From DAOPYU01 sp942493245 (GTDB taxonomy: Bacteria; Sumerlaeota; Sumerlaeia; UBA8349), in NCBI GenBank assembly GCA_942493245.1, contig OW818685.1, positions 4,588,001 through 4,652,000 on the forward strand: 64,000 nt of DNA, in the 5' to 3' direction. Made by a program: the position numbers and the translations under genes. The notes under the pieces were generated by a model. It did not search any database. It was not told the origin of the DNA and saw only the letters and a program-made list of their open reading frames with translations. Within the stretch, counting starts at the first letter, position 1; each line of letters begins with the position of its first letter. Below, one piece after another: positions 46,848-55,403 of this stretch.

Positions 46848-47552
46848 TCACTCCGGTGAGTCGAGTTTGTACAATCCATGCTCCTCAATATACCGGCAGA
46901 CGGCGGCGGGAACGTGCGGGGCGATGTCGCCACCCGTGCGGACCAGTTGGCGGATGGTCGTGCCGCTGATTTTCGGCAGATAGAACGAGACCGGCTCGGA
47001 ATCGGGGGAAGCGCCTGACGCATCCGCCTCCGCTTCTTCAAATCGGGTCAACACCCGTACCCGCGCCAACGTGCGGAGTTCGTCGGCATCTTTCCACTTT
47101 TCCATCTCCGGCGGGATGTCCGATCCCACAACCAGTTCCAGCGGGACTCCGGGATATCGCGTGGCGATTTCGCGCACGGTGTCCACGGTGTAGCTGGGTC
47201 CGGAACGATGGCCCTCGATGTCGAGCACCTCCACCGCGTCACCGAGGCGCGCAAAAGCGAGGCGGCACATTTCCAGACGGTGCTCGAAGGCGCAGTGGGA
47301 CTTGCCGAAGGGGTGCTGGGCGCACGGCACCACCAGAACGCGCGACACGAGCGCGGTGAGCAGGACGTAGTGCGCGGCCAGAACATGCCCCACATGGGGC
47401 GGATCGAACGAACCGCCATAGATCGCCAGGCCAGGAACCTGGGTTCCCGCTTTCGCGGGAATGACGGAGAATTCCGGTTCGTTGCGCCTTTGCGCCTTTG
47501 CGTGATCCTTCTTCAGATCGCTTTTCGTTTGATTGCGGCTCTGCTGAACCAT
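46848..47552 (-). CDS. nadD: Nicotinate-nucleotide adenylyltransferase with repeat-derived N-terminal extension
   Basis: Joins nicotinate mononucleotide and ATP to give deamido-NAD. The protein has 234 residues. Conserved core starts at LAIYGGSFDPPHVGH (residue 42), with the (H/T)xGH ATP motif, and ends with KISGTTIRQLV, the ISxTxxR motif. The 41 residues before it are unusual: KKDHAKAQRRN and EFSVIPAKAGTQVPG match translated intergenic repeats. AAGGAG...GGAGACGAC precedes ATG 47552, so the extension is probably translated; no other ATG or GTG lies before the core. It starts 15 bp after an NCS2 permease and its stop abuts the sirtuin. Confidence 0.93.
   Translation of the reverse strand: MVQQSRNQTKSDLKKDHAKAQRRNEPEFSVIPAKAGTQVPGLAIYGGSFDPPHVGHVLAAHYVLLTALVSRVLVVPCAQHPFGKSHCAFEHRLEMCRLAFARLGDAVEVLDIEGHRSGPSYTVDTVREIATRYPGVPLELVVGSDIPPEMEKWKDADELRTLARVRVLTRFEEAEADASGASPDSEPVSFYLPKISGTTIRQLVRTGGDIAPHVPAAVCRYIEEHGLYKLDSPE
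47438..47467 (-). repeat. Family C repeat arm inside nadD
   Basis: CCTGGGTTCCCGCTTTCGCG and the following bases match the right arm at 20859 and the arm at 53698. Here it is read in frame as part of the NadD N-terminus (VIPAKAGTQ). Confidence 0.85.
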
Positions 47553-47567
47553 GTCGTCTCCTGCTCC

Positions 47568-48911
47568 TTACGCCTTCAGGAACGCATACCGAAGAATAAA
47601 CAGCGCCGCGAAGAGATAGACCAGACCATGTACCTCGCGGAAACGTCCCGCCGCCAGTTTGAGCATCGCGTAGGCGATGAATCCAAAGGCGATCCCTTCG
47701 GTGATGCTCATCGAGAATACCATGACCATGATTGTGAGGAAAGCGGGGACTGCTTCGCTGAAGTCCTCCCAGTTGATTTTCCGGATCACCGTTATCATAT
47801 AGACCCCAACCAGCACCAGCACGGGCGCGAGGATGGGGTGAAGCGCGGTCTGGCTGCCCGGCGGCGTGTAAGCCCCCCCGATCATTTCCGCCACGGGGTA
47901 GAAAACCAGCGCGAGCAGAAACAGAAGCGCGGTGAACACGTTCGCCAGTCCCGTGCGCGCGCCCGCCGTCACGCCGGTGGTGCTCTCGATGTAGGCCGTG
48001 ACGGTCGAGGTGCCCAGAAGCGTACCCGCCACGGTAGCCAGCGCGTCGGCGAGCAGACCCTGGCGCGCGCGAGGCAGGACGCCCCCCCGCATGAACCCAC
48101 CCCGTTGACCCACTCCGATCAAAGTCCCCACCGTGTCGAAAAGATGGAGAAAGAAGAACACGAACACGATCGAAAGCAGTTGATCGAGCGGCATCTGAAA
48201 CAGCGAGGCGAAATCGAGTCTGAAAAGGGTAGGCGAAAGGGAGGGCGGCGCGGACACCACGCCGTGAAATTGCGTGACGCCCGCCCACAGGGCCAGCGCG
48301 GAAGTCACCCCCATCCCGATGAGAAACGCGCCGGGCACATTGCGCACCAGGAGTATCGAGGTGATGGCCAGACCGGACAGACTGACCAGAGCGGGCGCGG
48401 ACTTCAGGTCGCCCAACCCGACGAGCACATCGGGCGTGTCCACCACGATCCCGGCCCACTCAAGCCCAAGCAGGGCGATCAACATGCCAATACCCGCCGC
48501 GATGGCGTAGTGGAGGGATTCGGGGACAGCCGTGATGACTTTTTCCCGCAACCCCCAGAAAGAAAGAACGACGAAGAGAGCCGCGGAAAGGAAATTGAGG
48601 GCCAGGGCGGTTTGCCAGGGGATTTTCATGGCCACGCAAAGCGTGAAGGCAAAAAAGACGTTGTGGCCCATCGCGGGCGCCAGGGCGATGGGGTAGTTGG
48701 CCAGGACACCCATCAGGAGCGACCCAAGCGCCGAGGCCAGGCAGGTGGCCACCATGACGGCCCCCTTGTCCATGCCGGCGGCAGACAGAATGATGGGCTG
48801 GACAAAGATGATGTAGGACATCGTCAGAAAGGTGGTCAGTCCCCCCGCCAGTTCGCGTCCCACCGTGGTCTGGCGTTCCCGCAACGCAAAGAACTGTTTG
48901 AGCGCTTCCAT
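47568..48911 (-). CDS. NCS2-family purine permease, AzgA type
   Basis: A proton-coupled importer for hypoxanthine, guanine or adenine in the inner membrane. The protein has 447 residues from ATG 48911 (AGGGGGGAAG just upstream); the frame is open ten codons further. About 13 helices. Signatures of the AzgA branch: GGLTTFLTMSYIIFVQP (about 23), NYPIALAPAMGHNVFFAFTL (about 75) and FFFLHLFDTVGTLIGVGQRGG (about 250). It heads the operon permease-nadD-sirtuin. Purines link to nucleoside salvage elsewhere in the window, but the coupling to NAD genes is unexplained. Confidence 0.92.
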   Translation of the reverse strand: MEALKQFFALRERQTTVGRELAGGLTTFLTMSYIIFVQPIILSAAGMDKGAVMVATCLASALGSLLMGVLANYPIALAPAMGHNVFFAFTLCVAMKIPWQTALALNFLSAALFVVLSFWGLREKVITAVPESLHYAIAAGIGMLIALLGLEWAGIVVDTPDVLVGLGDLKSAPALVSLSGLAITSILLVRNVPGAFLIGMGVTSALALWAGVTQFHGVVSAPPSLSPTLFRLDFASLFQMPLDQLLSIVFVFFFLHLFDTVGTLIGVGQRGGFMRGGVLPRARQGLLADALATVAGTLLGTSTVTAYIESTTGVTAGARTGLANVFTALLFLLALVFYPVAEMIGGAYTPPGSQTALHPILAPVLVLVGVYMITVIRKINWEDFSEAVPAFLTIMVMVFSMSITEGIAFGFIAYAMLKLAAGRFREVHGLVYLFAALFILRYAFLKA

Positions 48912-49096
48912 GCCTTCCCCCCTGACGGCCCGAGATTTCATTCCGGGCCATCCTATGCCGCGCCCAGAAAGGCGGCAAGAAAAAAAGAAAATTTCCCTTC
49001 CCTAAACGCTTGCATTGGAATCTTCCACGGTGGTAGGATAACGTTGTTCTCGCGAAGGTCCGCCACTGCGTAGAAGGCATAAGTCGGGAGACGCTT

Positions 49097-49408
49097 ATGA
49101 AAGTGTCGCGTATCAGCCAGGAAGAATTGCTTGTTGTTTTCGAGTCGAATCCCACAACGACCTCGACGCACGACTGGATAGGCTTTTTCAATTCCGAGTT
49201 GACCGGTCACGAAAAAGTGGCCCGCGTGGATCTGACGCGACTCGATATTCTCTCCTCGCTGGGAGTCAATGTGGTGGTGGGAATTTTCCAGCGGATGGAG
49301 AAACAGAACGGAACCATTCTCGTGGAAGTGGCTTCCGAGAAAACGAAACGGGTCTTCGACCTCTTCAAACTCACCGAGTTGTTCGAGGTGGTCGTGGTCA
49401 AAAAATAG
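49097..49408 (+). CDS. STAS-domain protein (anti-sigma factor antagonist type)
   Basis: The protein has 103 residues, all one STAS domain. ARVDLTRLDILSSLGVNVVVG holds the usual D-x-S-SLG region: the Ser pair is where such proteins are phosphorylated by a partner kinase. CGGGAG 7 bp upstream of the ATG. Such proteins release sigma factors or control partner proteins, but no anti-sigma kinase or sigma factor is nearby. It lies 46 bp before an HU/IHF gene on the same strand. Confidence 0.82.
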   Translation: MKVSRISQEELLVVFESNPTTTSTHDWIGFFNSELTGHEKVARVDLTRLDILSSLGVNVVVGIFQRMEKQNGTILVEVASEKTKRVFDLFKLTELFEVVVVKK

Positions 49409-49454
49409 ATTTGGGAACCCGTAGCAGGTAAAGAAAACCCTTGAGGAGACGATC

Positions 49455-49721
49455 ATGATTAAGGCAGACATCGTGAAGCGCTTGGCCAAAACGCTCGAGA
49501 TGAAAGACAAGGACGCTTTGGACGTGGTGGACGGCATTATCGAAAGTCTGAAAGAAGTCATCTGCCAGTACCAGCGGCTTGAAATTCGCGACTTCGGCGT
49601 GTTTCAGATCAAGAAACGCAAGGAACGCGTCGGACGCAACCCGCGCGACAAAAAAGAATACCCCATTCCGGCGCGCAGCGTGGTGACCTTCCGCATCGGC
49701 AAGGAACTTAAGAATCTCTGA
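49455..49721 (+). CDS. HU/IHF-family DNA-bending protein
   Basis: The protein has 88 residues, the family length. The hallmark arm is FGVFQIKKRKERVGRNP with the Pro that intercalates in the minor groove; a long quote is avoided, but GRNP and FRIGKELK are present. Dimers bend DNA and help organise the nucleoid. GAGGAG precedes the ATG by 7 bp. Follows the STAS gene by 46 bp and ends at a strong stem-loop. Confidence 0.95.
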   Translation: MIKADIVKRLAKTLEMKDKDALDVVDGIIESLKEVICQYQRLEIRDFGVFQIKKRKERVGRNPRDKKEYPIPARSVVTFRIGKELKNL

Positions 49722-49797
49722 GTATCCCCGGTTTTCTCTCCCTGTGTCCCGAAAACCGGCTCTGGAGAGAGGGTGACTTGGAAACGTAATCTGAAAA

Positions 49798-49838
49798 CAG
49801 GAAGACCGCATCGAGCGCGACCCGATGCGGTCTTCCTG
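49798..49838. terminator. Bidirectional terminator between HU/IHF and etfA
   Basis: A perfect 16-bp stem, CAGGAAGACCGCATCG (49798-49813) and CGATGCGGTCTTCCTG (49823-49838), with a 9-base loop. On the minus strand it is followed by TTTT. It lies between two convergent genes. Confidence 0.85.
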
Positions 49839-49868
49839 ATTTCAAGTTTCGATTGTTTCGTGAAACGC

Positions 49869-50885
49869 TCAGCGGCCCTGTGAAAAACGCTTAATAAGCG
49901 CGGGGACAATCTGCTTGACGTCCCCCACCAGGCCATAGGTCGCCACATTGAAAATGGGCGCTTCCGGATCGCGGTTGATCGCGATGATCGTGTCGCTGTT
50001 GCGCATGCCCACGAGGTGCTGGATGGCGCCGCTGATGCCGCAGGCGAAGTAGATTTTCGGCTTGACCGACTTGCCCGTCTGTCCCACCTGGTGCGCGTAA
50101 TCAATCCATCCGGCGTCCACCGTGGCGCGCGACGCGCCCACCGCGCCTCCGAGCACCTTCGCCAGTTCCTTGATGGACTCGAAAAATTCCGGCCCACCGA
50201 TGCCACGGCCACCCGAAACGATTATGTCCGCCTCGGTCAGGTCGAGAGCGCCGGCCAGTTCGTTGACGTTTTCGAGGAACTTCGCCTTGGGGGCGCTCAG
50301 GGCCACGGCGTGGTTCACCACCGTGCCGCCCGAGGTCGCCTGGTGGGCCGCAGGCTCATACACTTTGCGCCGCACCGTCGCCATCTGCGGGCGGGCCTTC
50401 TCGCACACCACATCGGCGTACACCGTACCGCCAAAGGCGGGCCGGGTGGCCACCAGCGTCTGACCTTCAAGCGCCAGCGCCGTGCAACCGCTCGTGAGGC
50501 CGACACCCAACTGCGCGGCCACGCGCGGCAGGAAGGAACGACCGACATTCGTCATGCCCGCGAGCACAATGGAGGGCTTGAGCGTCTGGATCACGGCCGT
50601 GAGGGCCGCGGCATAGGTTTCATCCTGAAAGTGCCCAAGTTCGGCGCTGTCCACCACGTGGACCTCGTCCACCTGGTAGTGTTGCAACTCGCCAGCCAGT
50701 TCGGCCACGCCCTGCCCCAGCAGGGCGGCGCAGAGCGGCGCACCGAGCTGGTTCGCCAGCGTGCGTCCGATGTTCAGCAACTCCAGCGACACATTGACCA
50801 GTTTTCCCCCGCGCTGCTCGGCGAAAACCAGCACGCCCTTGCACTCTTCCGGGGTCAACCGCACGGGATCCTGTATCAGTTCCAT
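49869..50885 (-). CDS. etfA: Electron transfer flavoprotein, alpha subunit
   Basis: Binds FAD and shuttles electrons between acyl-CoA or other dehydrogenases and a quinone reductase or ferredoxin, as a heterodimer with EtfB. The protein has 338 residues. The C-terminal FAD-binding domain is clear: VSGGRGIGG, ASRATVDAGW, GQTGKSVKPKIYFACGISGA and AINRDPEAPIF. AAGGGAGATTCAATA precedes the ATG. It follows etfB by 56 bp. No acyl-CoA dehydrogenase is nearby, so the electron partner is unknown. Confidence 0.97.
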   Translation of the reverse strand: MELIQDPVRLTPEECKGVLVFAEQRGGKLVNVSLELLNIGRTLANQLGAPLCAALLGQGVAELAGELQHYQVDEVHVVDSAELGHFQDETYAAALTAVIQTLKPSIVLAGMTNVGRSFLPRVAAQLGVGLTSGCTALALEGQTLVATRPAFGGTVYADVVCEKARPQMATVRRKVYEPAAHQATSGGTVVNHAVALSAPKAKFLENVNELAGALDLTEADIIVSGGRGIGGPEFFESIKELAKVLGGAVGASRATVDAGWIDYAHQVGQTGKSVKPKIYFACGISGAIQHLVGMRNSDTIIAINRDPEAPIFNVATYGLVGDVKQIVPALIKRFSQGR

Positions 50886-50941
50886 TATTGAATCTCCCTT
50901 TCGGAAAACATTTCGATTTTCTTGAATCGAGCGACTGTCGC

Positions 50942-51718
50942 TCAGCCCTTCAGGGCGTTGAACAATTGATCGGCGATCGCGTCGGGTTCACCCTCGAAAA
51001 GGGCCCCCTTGGGACGCGCTTGCGGGGGGAAGGTCCGCGTGACGCGCGACGTGGAACCCGCGGCGCCCAGACGGTCGGCGCTGGCGCCGGGCAGGTCGGC
51101 GGCCTTGACCACCTCGGCCGCTTCCTTCTTGGCGCGCATTTTCCCTTTCAGGCTGCTGATGCGCGGTTCGTTGATCGCCTTGACGACCGTCAGCACGGCG
51201 GGCAGGGCGGTTTCAACCCGGTCGTAACCCGCTTCCATCATCCGCTGCACCACGGCCTTGCCGTCGCCGATCTGTTCGATCTTCTGCACGAAGGTCACAC
51301 AGGGCAACCCGAGGTTCTGAGCTATGGCGGAACCGATATAGGCCGTATTGCCATCGAGCGTCTCCGAACCGCAGAGCACCAGATCGAAGTCGCCCTTGCG
51401 CGCCAGGGCGCGCGCCAGCGCATACGCCGACGCCACCGTGTCGCCCCCGGCCAACGCCTCGTCCGTCACATGGATCGCCTTGTCGGCGCCCATTGCGATG
51501 GCATGGCGCCAGGCCGCTTCGGCCTTGGCCGGCCCCATCGAGAGCACGGTGACCGTGCCGCCCTGGGCTTCTTTGAGGCGCAGGGCTTCCTCGACGGCGT
51601 ACTCGTCCAGGGCGTTGATGGTGCCCGGCTGTCCGTCGCGCACCAGTCGCCCGGTTTGCGCGTCGAACTTCACATCGGTCGAATCGAGGATCTCTTTCAC
51701 ACACACGACGATATTCAT
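50942..51718 (-). CDS. etfB: Electron transfer flavoprotein, beta subunit
   Basis: Partner of EtfA; contains the AMP or second flavin site. The protein has 258 residues from ATG 51718, with TAGGAGTGACG upstream; the frame is open far upstream but without conserved sequence. MNIVVCVKEILDST, INALDEYAVEEALRLKE and CGSETLDGNTAYIGSAIAQ match EtfB, and the segment SSLKGKMRAKKEA precedes the C-terminal tail. It heads the etfB-etfA operon. Confidence 0.96.
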   Translation of the reverse strand: MNIVVCVKEILDSTDVKFDAQTGRLVRDGQPGTINALDEYAVEEALRLKEAQGGTVTVLSMGPAKAEAAWRHAIAMGADKAIHVTDEALAGGDTVASAYALARALARKGDFDLVLCGSETLDGNTAYIGSAIAQNLGLPCVTFVQKIEQIGDGKAVVQRMMEAGYDRVETALPAVLTVVKAINEPRISSLKGKMRAKKEAAEVVKAADLPGASADRLGAAGSTSRVTRTFPPQARPKGALFEGEPDAIADQLFNALKG

Positions 51719-52189
51719 ACACGTCACTCCTATTTGAGATCTACGGGACAAACACGCGCTCCGAGCGGGAAAACCCACCTCATTGCGCGCTCTTACACTC
51801 TTGATTGAAGGCCACTTGCGCCTAATATCGGCGCGGTCGGACGGCTTCTCGCGTCTGGGGGGCGGTGGCCCATTTGCGGCCCGAACGGAGAAAAATCCCC
51901 TGTCCCGACCCGTCCCATCGGACGCGAATCCGGACAACCTAATCAAAATCTCGGCAAACCCGCAACGGAAATCCGCAGGGGGGGACGCGAGCGTCGCGAG
52001 CCGGCGAAATGGACGATTTTGCCCGGAATGACGAAAAACCGTGAAATTTCCAGTTTGTGCCACTCACCCGTCAGTTTTCCCATTGTCATTCGCAAGCCGG
52101 TTTGAGTAAGATAGGCATCGGTCAATTATCCCGGAGACTTGCGGAATTTTCAGTTTGCCCGTGTCTCGAGCGAAGGAGAACTTTATTTC
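51719..52189. other. Divergent promoter region between etfB and the NYN-domain gene
   Basis: 471 bp without a supported gene or dispersed repeat. It must drive etfBA (minus) and the NYN gene (plus). No specific promoter boxes picked. Confidence 0.4.
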
Positions 52190-53527
52190 ATGCCTCTTGA
52201 ATCCACAGTCCAAAATGCGCGAATAGCCCTGTTTATTGATATCGAAAATCTGGTCGGAAGCGCCTCGACAATGGGGTTGCCCATTGATGTGTCGCCGGTT
52301 CTGGAAAAATTGAAAGAGTTTGGACGCATCCAGATCCGCCGTTCATTCGGCGACCTCGAAAAAGGACTCAACAGCATCGGCAAGGGGAACCAATTGTTCT
52401 ATGTCCGCCGAATGCTCCACCAGAACCTGATCCAGATTGAAGACATCCCTTTTATTACCGCTCAAAAAAACACCGCCGACATCCGGCTGGTCATCGAGGC
52501 GCTCTCGCTCGCCTTCCAGTATGAGGAAATCACCCATTTCGCCATCCTCTCGTCGGACCGCGACTATGTGCCCCTTTACAACAAACTCCACGAACTGGGC
52601 CGAACCGTCATCACCATCGGCATTGACCAGGCCAATACCAACCAGATGGTGCGCGACGCCTCCGACCGGCTCATCTATTACGAATCGCTTTTCCCGGACC
52701 GCAGCACCAACAACGGCACACCGGTCGAGACAGACGACGACACGCGGTTCCTGCTCGAGTCCTACTACCTGCTCCTGCGCCAGTCCATCCGGACGCTGGA
52801 AAATCAGGGGATGAAAGCGGCCGGAGCGGCGGTGGCCTCGCTGATGCGCCAGATGCAGTCGGACTTTTCGCCCGAACTGGTCGGGTGCGTGGGATTCAAG
52901 GGCTTCATCCAGCGGGCCGAACAGGCTCAGGTGGTGTTTGTCTCCTGGCCCGACGGACCGGGCGACTTTGTCCTGACCGTCAATCCGGAAAAACAACTGA
53001 TCAACAAGCCGGTCGTGCTGCCCCAACCGGTGATCGGGCGAGGCTCCGGGAATCTGGCCGACCACTATCGCACCCTGCTCGAGGGAAAACTGCGCGTCCC
53101 GTTACCGAGTCTCAAAGGGCGGCGGCAAATTCTCGAAGCGCTGGAAGCCACCTACGACGAAATGATCGCCAACGGGTCGTTTTCCCTCACCGAATGGAAG
53201 GACCGGGCCACCCGGTACCTGCAACAGGAGGGGATCAGTCCCAGAACCCGCGATGCAGTCTTCAAGATCCTGCTCTCCCTCTACTTTGCCCGCTGCTTCC
53301 ACTGCGAAGAGAACAGCGACAAAAACAACCCCACCGTGGTGGGGTTGGCACACGAGTACGAATTCTGGGAATACCGCCTGCACTTCCTGATGTCGCGCAC
53401 CATTCTCTACGCCATCAAGCCGGACAAAATCGTCCCCGCGGCCCTGAGCCAGGTTCTTTTCGATTCAACCGAAAACGGCTATCTGGACGAGGTCAACACA
53501 CTCCTGCAGGAAATCGTGGGGGGGTAA
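52190..53527 (+). CDS. NYN-domain (PIN-like nuclease) protein with LOTUS-like module
   Basis: The protein has 445 residues from ATG 52190, preceded by GAAGGAG. The first 170 residues form a NYN domain (LabA/MARF1-type PIN-like nuclease): acidic sites in LFIDIENLVG (near residue 15) and FAILSSDRDYVPL (near 125), then TVITIGIDQANTN. Residues about 200-280 look like an OST-HTH/LOTUS winged helix (YLLLRQSIRTLENQGMKAAGAAVASLMRQ, of which only part is quoted). A long helical C-terminal part (about 300-445) follows. NYN proteins are RNA-processing or degrading enzymes; LOTUS domains bind RNA or protein. Single gene with no obvious partner. Confidence 0.85.
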   Translation: MPLESTVQNARIALFIDIENLVGSASTMGLPIDVSPVLEKLKEFGRIQIRRSFGDLEKGLNSIGKGNQLFYVRRMLHQNLIQIEDIPFITAQKNTADIRLVIEALSLAFQYEEITHFAILSSDRDYVPLYNKLHELGRTVITIGIDQANTNQMVRDASDRLIYYESLFPDRSTNNGTPVETDDDTRFLLESYYLLLRQSIRTLENQGMKAAGAAVASLMRQMQSDFSPELVGCVGFKGFIQRAEQAQVVFVSWPDGPGDFVLTVNPEKQLINKPVVLPQPVIGRGSGNLADHYRTLLEGKLRVPLPSLKGRRQILEALEATYDEMIANGSFSLTEWKDRATRYLQQEGISPRTRDAVFKILLSLYFARCFHCEENSDKNNPTVVGLAHEYEFWEYRLHFLMSRTILYAIKPDKIVPAALSQVLFDSTENGYLDEVNTLLQEIVGG

Positions 53528-53604
53528 CGCCGGGGAACCGCTGCCGGATCACCTCATTGTCCAGTTTGTCGTTTTTGTTTGAGGAAAACAGAAACTCTTC
53601 CGCC

Positions 53605-53727
53605 GTCATCCCCGCGAACGCGGGGACCCAGAGAAACGCGAACCCGAGGCAAGGAAGTCGTTCAGGGCTCGGAAAAATCCAAACAGGGGGTTCCGGATCT
53701 GGGTTCCCGCTTGCGCGGGAATGACGA
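53605..53727. repeat. Family C inverted repeat pair (C3)
   Basis: Arms 53605-53632 (GTCATCCCCGCGAACGCGGG onward) and 53698-53727 (complementary type, GGGTTCCCGCTTGCGCGGGA) face each other over 65 bp. The layout matches 20761-20888. It fills most of the 53528-53823 gap. Confidence 0.85.
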
Positions 53728-53823
53728 ATGGGGGAAAACCCCATAACCCCATATAACCGGTGGCATCATCGCGCGCCTAGACAACGAGGAGTTCCTGGAG
53801 ATAAACCGCCGAAATCGAAAATG

Positions 53824-55245
53824 TCACGGCTCAGCACGCCGCACACGCGCCAGGTCGTATAATGATCTGGCGTTTCCGCGCATGACGCGCTCGACCAGGT
53901 CTGGCACGTCTGATTCCGCCAGCCAGCCCTCCTGCACCAGTTGCGTGAGGGCCATGGCCATCCCGCGCCGCGCCACCCGGGCGTGTCCCGGCACCAGTTC
54001 CACGGGAATGAAGTCTCCGCCGAAAGTGAAGAGTTTGCTGGCGGGTGCGGTCGTAAGGAACGCCTTCATGAAGTTGACCGACGAGACCGGGGCGATAATC
54101 CAGGCCCAGCACATGTCGGCATACACGTTGCGGTAGTGTTTGCAGAGGGAAATCAATTCCTGCTGGCAGGGATAGGCGATGTGCATCAACACGAAGGTTG
54201 TGTCAGGAAATTCCTTCGCCAGCCGCGCCAGGTCGCTCATGTTCTCGCGTACCCACGCCAGGTTCATACTGTTGTATCCGGCGGCATAGCCGGTGTGCAG
54301 TTTGACGGGGAGTTTCAGTTCGGTGGCCCGCCGCAGGCAGCGGCGGAACAGATTGTTCTGAAGAGCGTTCCTTTCCTCCGGCTTGAGCGACGATTCTTCC
54401 CGGACAAAGCGCTCGAAAAGGGGTGCGGCGTCCGCGTCGGAAACGTCCTCAAAATTAAGCCTCCGCCAGTAGGCGCACTGATCCTTCACCGCGATGGCCT
54501 TGGGGCCAAATTTCTCGAACGCGCGGTCAATGGCTTCGTGGGCCTGCTTCAGGGTCGCGACTTCCGTGCCGGCGCAACGGTTCAACGCGTCCCGGTTTAC
54601 CCCGCTGGCGATGCCGGTGGTTGAGAGGTCGTAACTGAACAAATCGTCGTCGGTATTGATTTCATGAAAGACCGAACCGTCAATACTGTTGATCTGGGCA
54701 TGTTCGATGTTGGCCACATCGCGCAGAATTCGGCGATAGAAACCGGGCCGGATTTCCTCGCGCATGCGGTTGCCGATGCGCTCGCAGTTGTCCTCACGGA
54801 GGTCCTCCTCGCCATAGAGCGCACGAACGCTTTCCCGCACACACTGCAGGTAGCCCGTGTGGCGGCACCGTTCGTACCAGGGCGCCAGCAGTTTCCACTT
54901 CTTTTTCGGAGACAAGTCGCCGGAAACAAGACTCTCGCAATCCTTCTCGGGCATTCCGGAGACAAGCAAATCCGAATCGGCGTAGTGGCTGAAAAGCATC
55001 CCGAAATCAGAAGGAGAAGCGTCTTCCTTCTTCAGATCCGCCACCCGGTCGGCTTCGGGCGGCAGGTGTTCGTGCGTGTCCATCAGAGGCGTCTTGTCCA
55101 CCAGTTTGCGGATTTCTCCAGCCAACGGGGACACCACAGTCGGCTCCGCCGCGTGACTTGGAAGACCCAGATTGCCCGAGACACCCAACCCCAGCATAGA
55201 ACCTGCGGCTCCCATGAAATAACGCCGACTTGATAAATTGCTCAT
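53824..55245 (-). CDS. Exported metal-dependent amidohydrolase-family protein (Tat signal)
   Basis: The protein has 473 residues from ATG 55245. The twin-arginine leader (SSRRYFMGAAGSMLGLGVSG) suggests folding with its metal before export. Amidohydrolase-fold signs: DTHEHLP (metal-binding His pair, about 56), a Lys in PVKLHTGYAAG (about 305-315), HIAYPCQQELISLC, and FTFGGDFIPVEL with a final Asp. This arrangement is of the Amidohydrolase_2/uronate isomerase-like type. The substrate is unknown; a carbohydrate or lactone is likely. GGAAAGGACGAAGGCC precedes the start. It follows the DUF1593 gene by 158 bp, on the same strand. Confidence 0.78.
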   Translation of the reverse strand: MSNLSSRRYFMGAAGSMLGLGVSGNLGLPSHAAEPTVVSPLAGEIRKLVDKTPLMDTHEHLPPEADRVADLKKEDASPSDFGMLFSHYADSDLLVSGMPEKDCESLVSGDLSPKKKWKLLAPWYERCRHTGYLQCVRESVRALYGEEDLREDNCERIGNRMREEIRPGFYRRILRDVANIEHAQINSIDGSVFHEINTDDDLFSYDLSTTGIASGVNRDALNRCAGTEVATLKQAHEAIDRAFEKFGPKAIAVKDQCAYWRRLNFEDVSDADAAPLFERFVREESSLKPEERNALQNNLFRRCLRRATELKLPVKLHTGYAAGYNSMNLAWVRENMSDLARLAKEFPDTTFVLMHIAYPCQQELISLCKHYRNVYADMCWAWIIAPVSSVNFMKAFLTTAPASKLFTFGGDFIPVELVPGHARVARRGMAMALTQLVQEGWLAESDVPDLVERVMRGNARSLYDLARVRRAEP

Positions 55246-55403
55246 GGCCTTCGTCCTTTCCAGCATTGGGTCTATTCGGCATGATGTTTCCAGATTCCCC
55301 TTTAGGAACTCCCTGAATCAAGACCAAAGAGATCGGATCGAATTCGGTATGTCCTCCGATTACACATGCAAATTCCGCACACAAAACACAACGGACACAT
55401 CCA

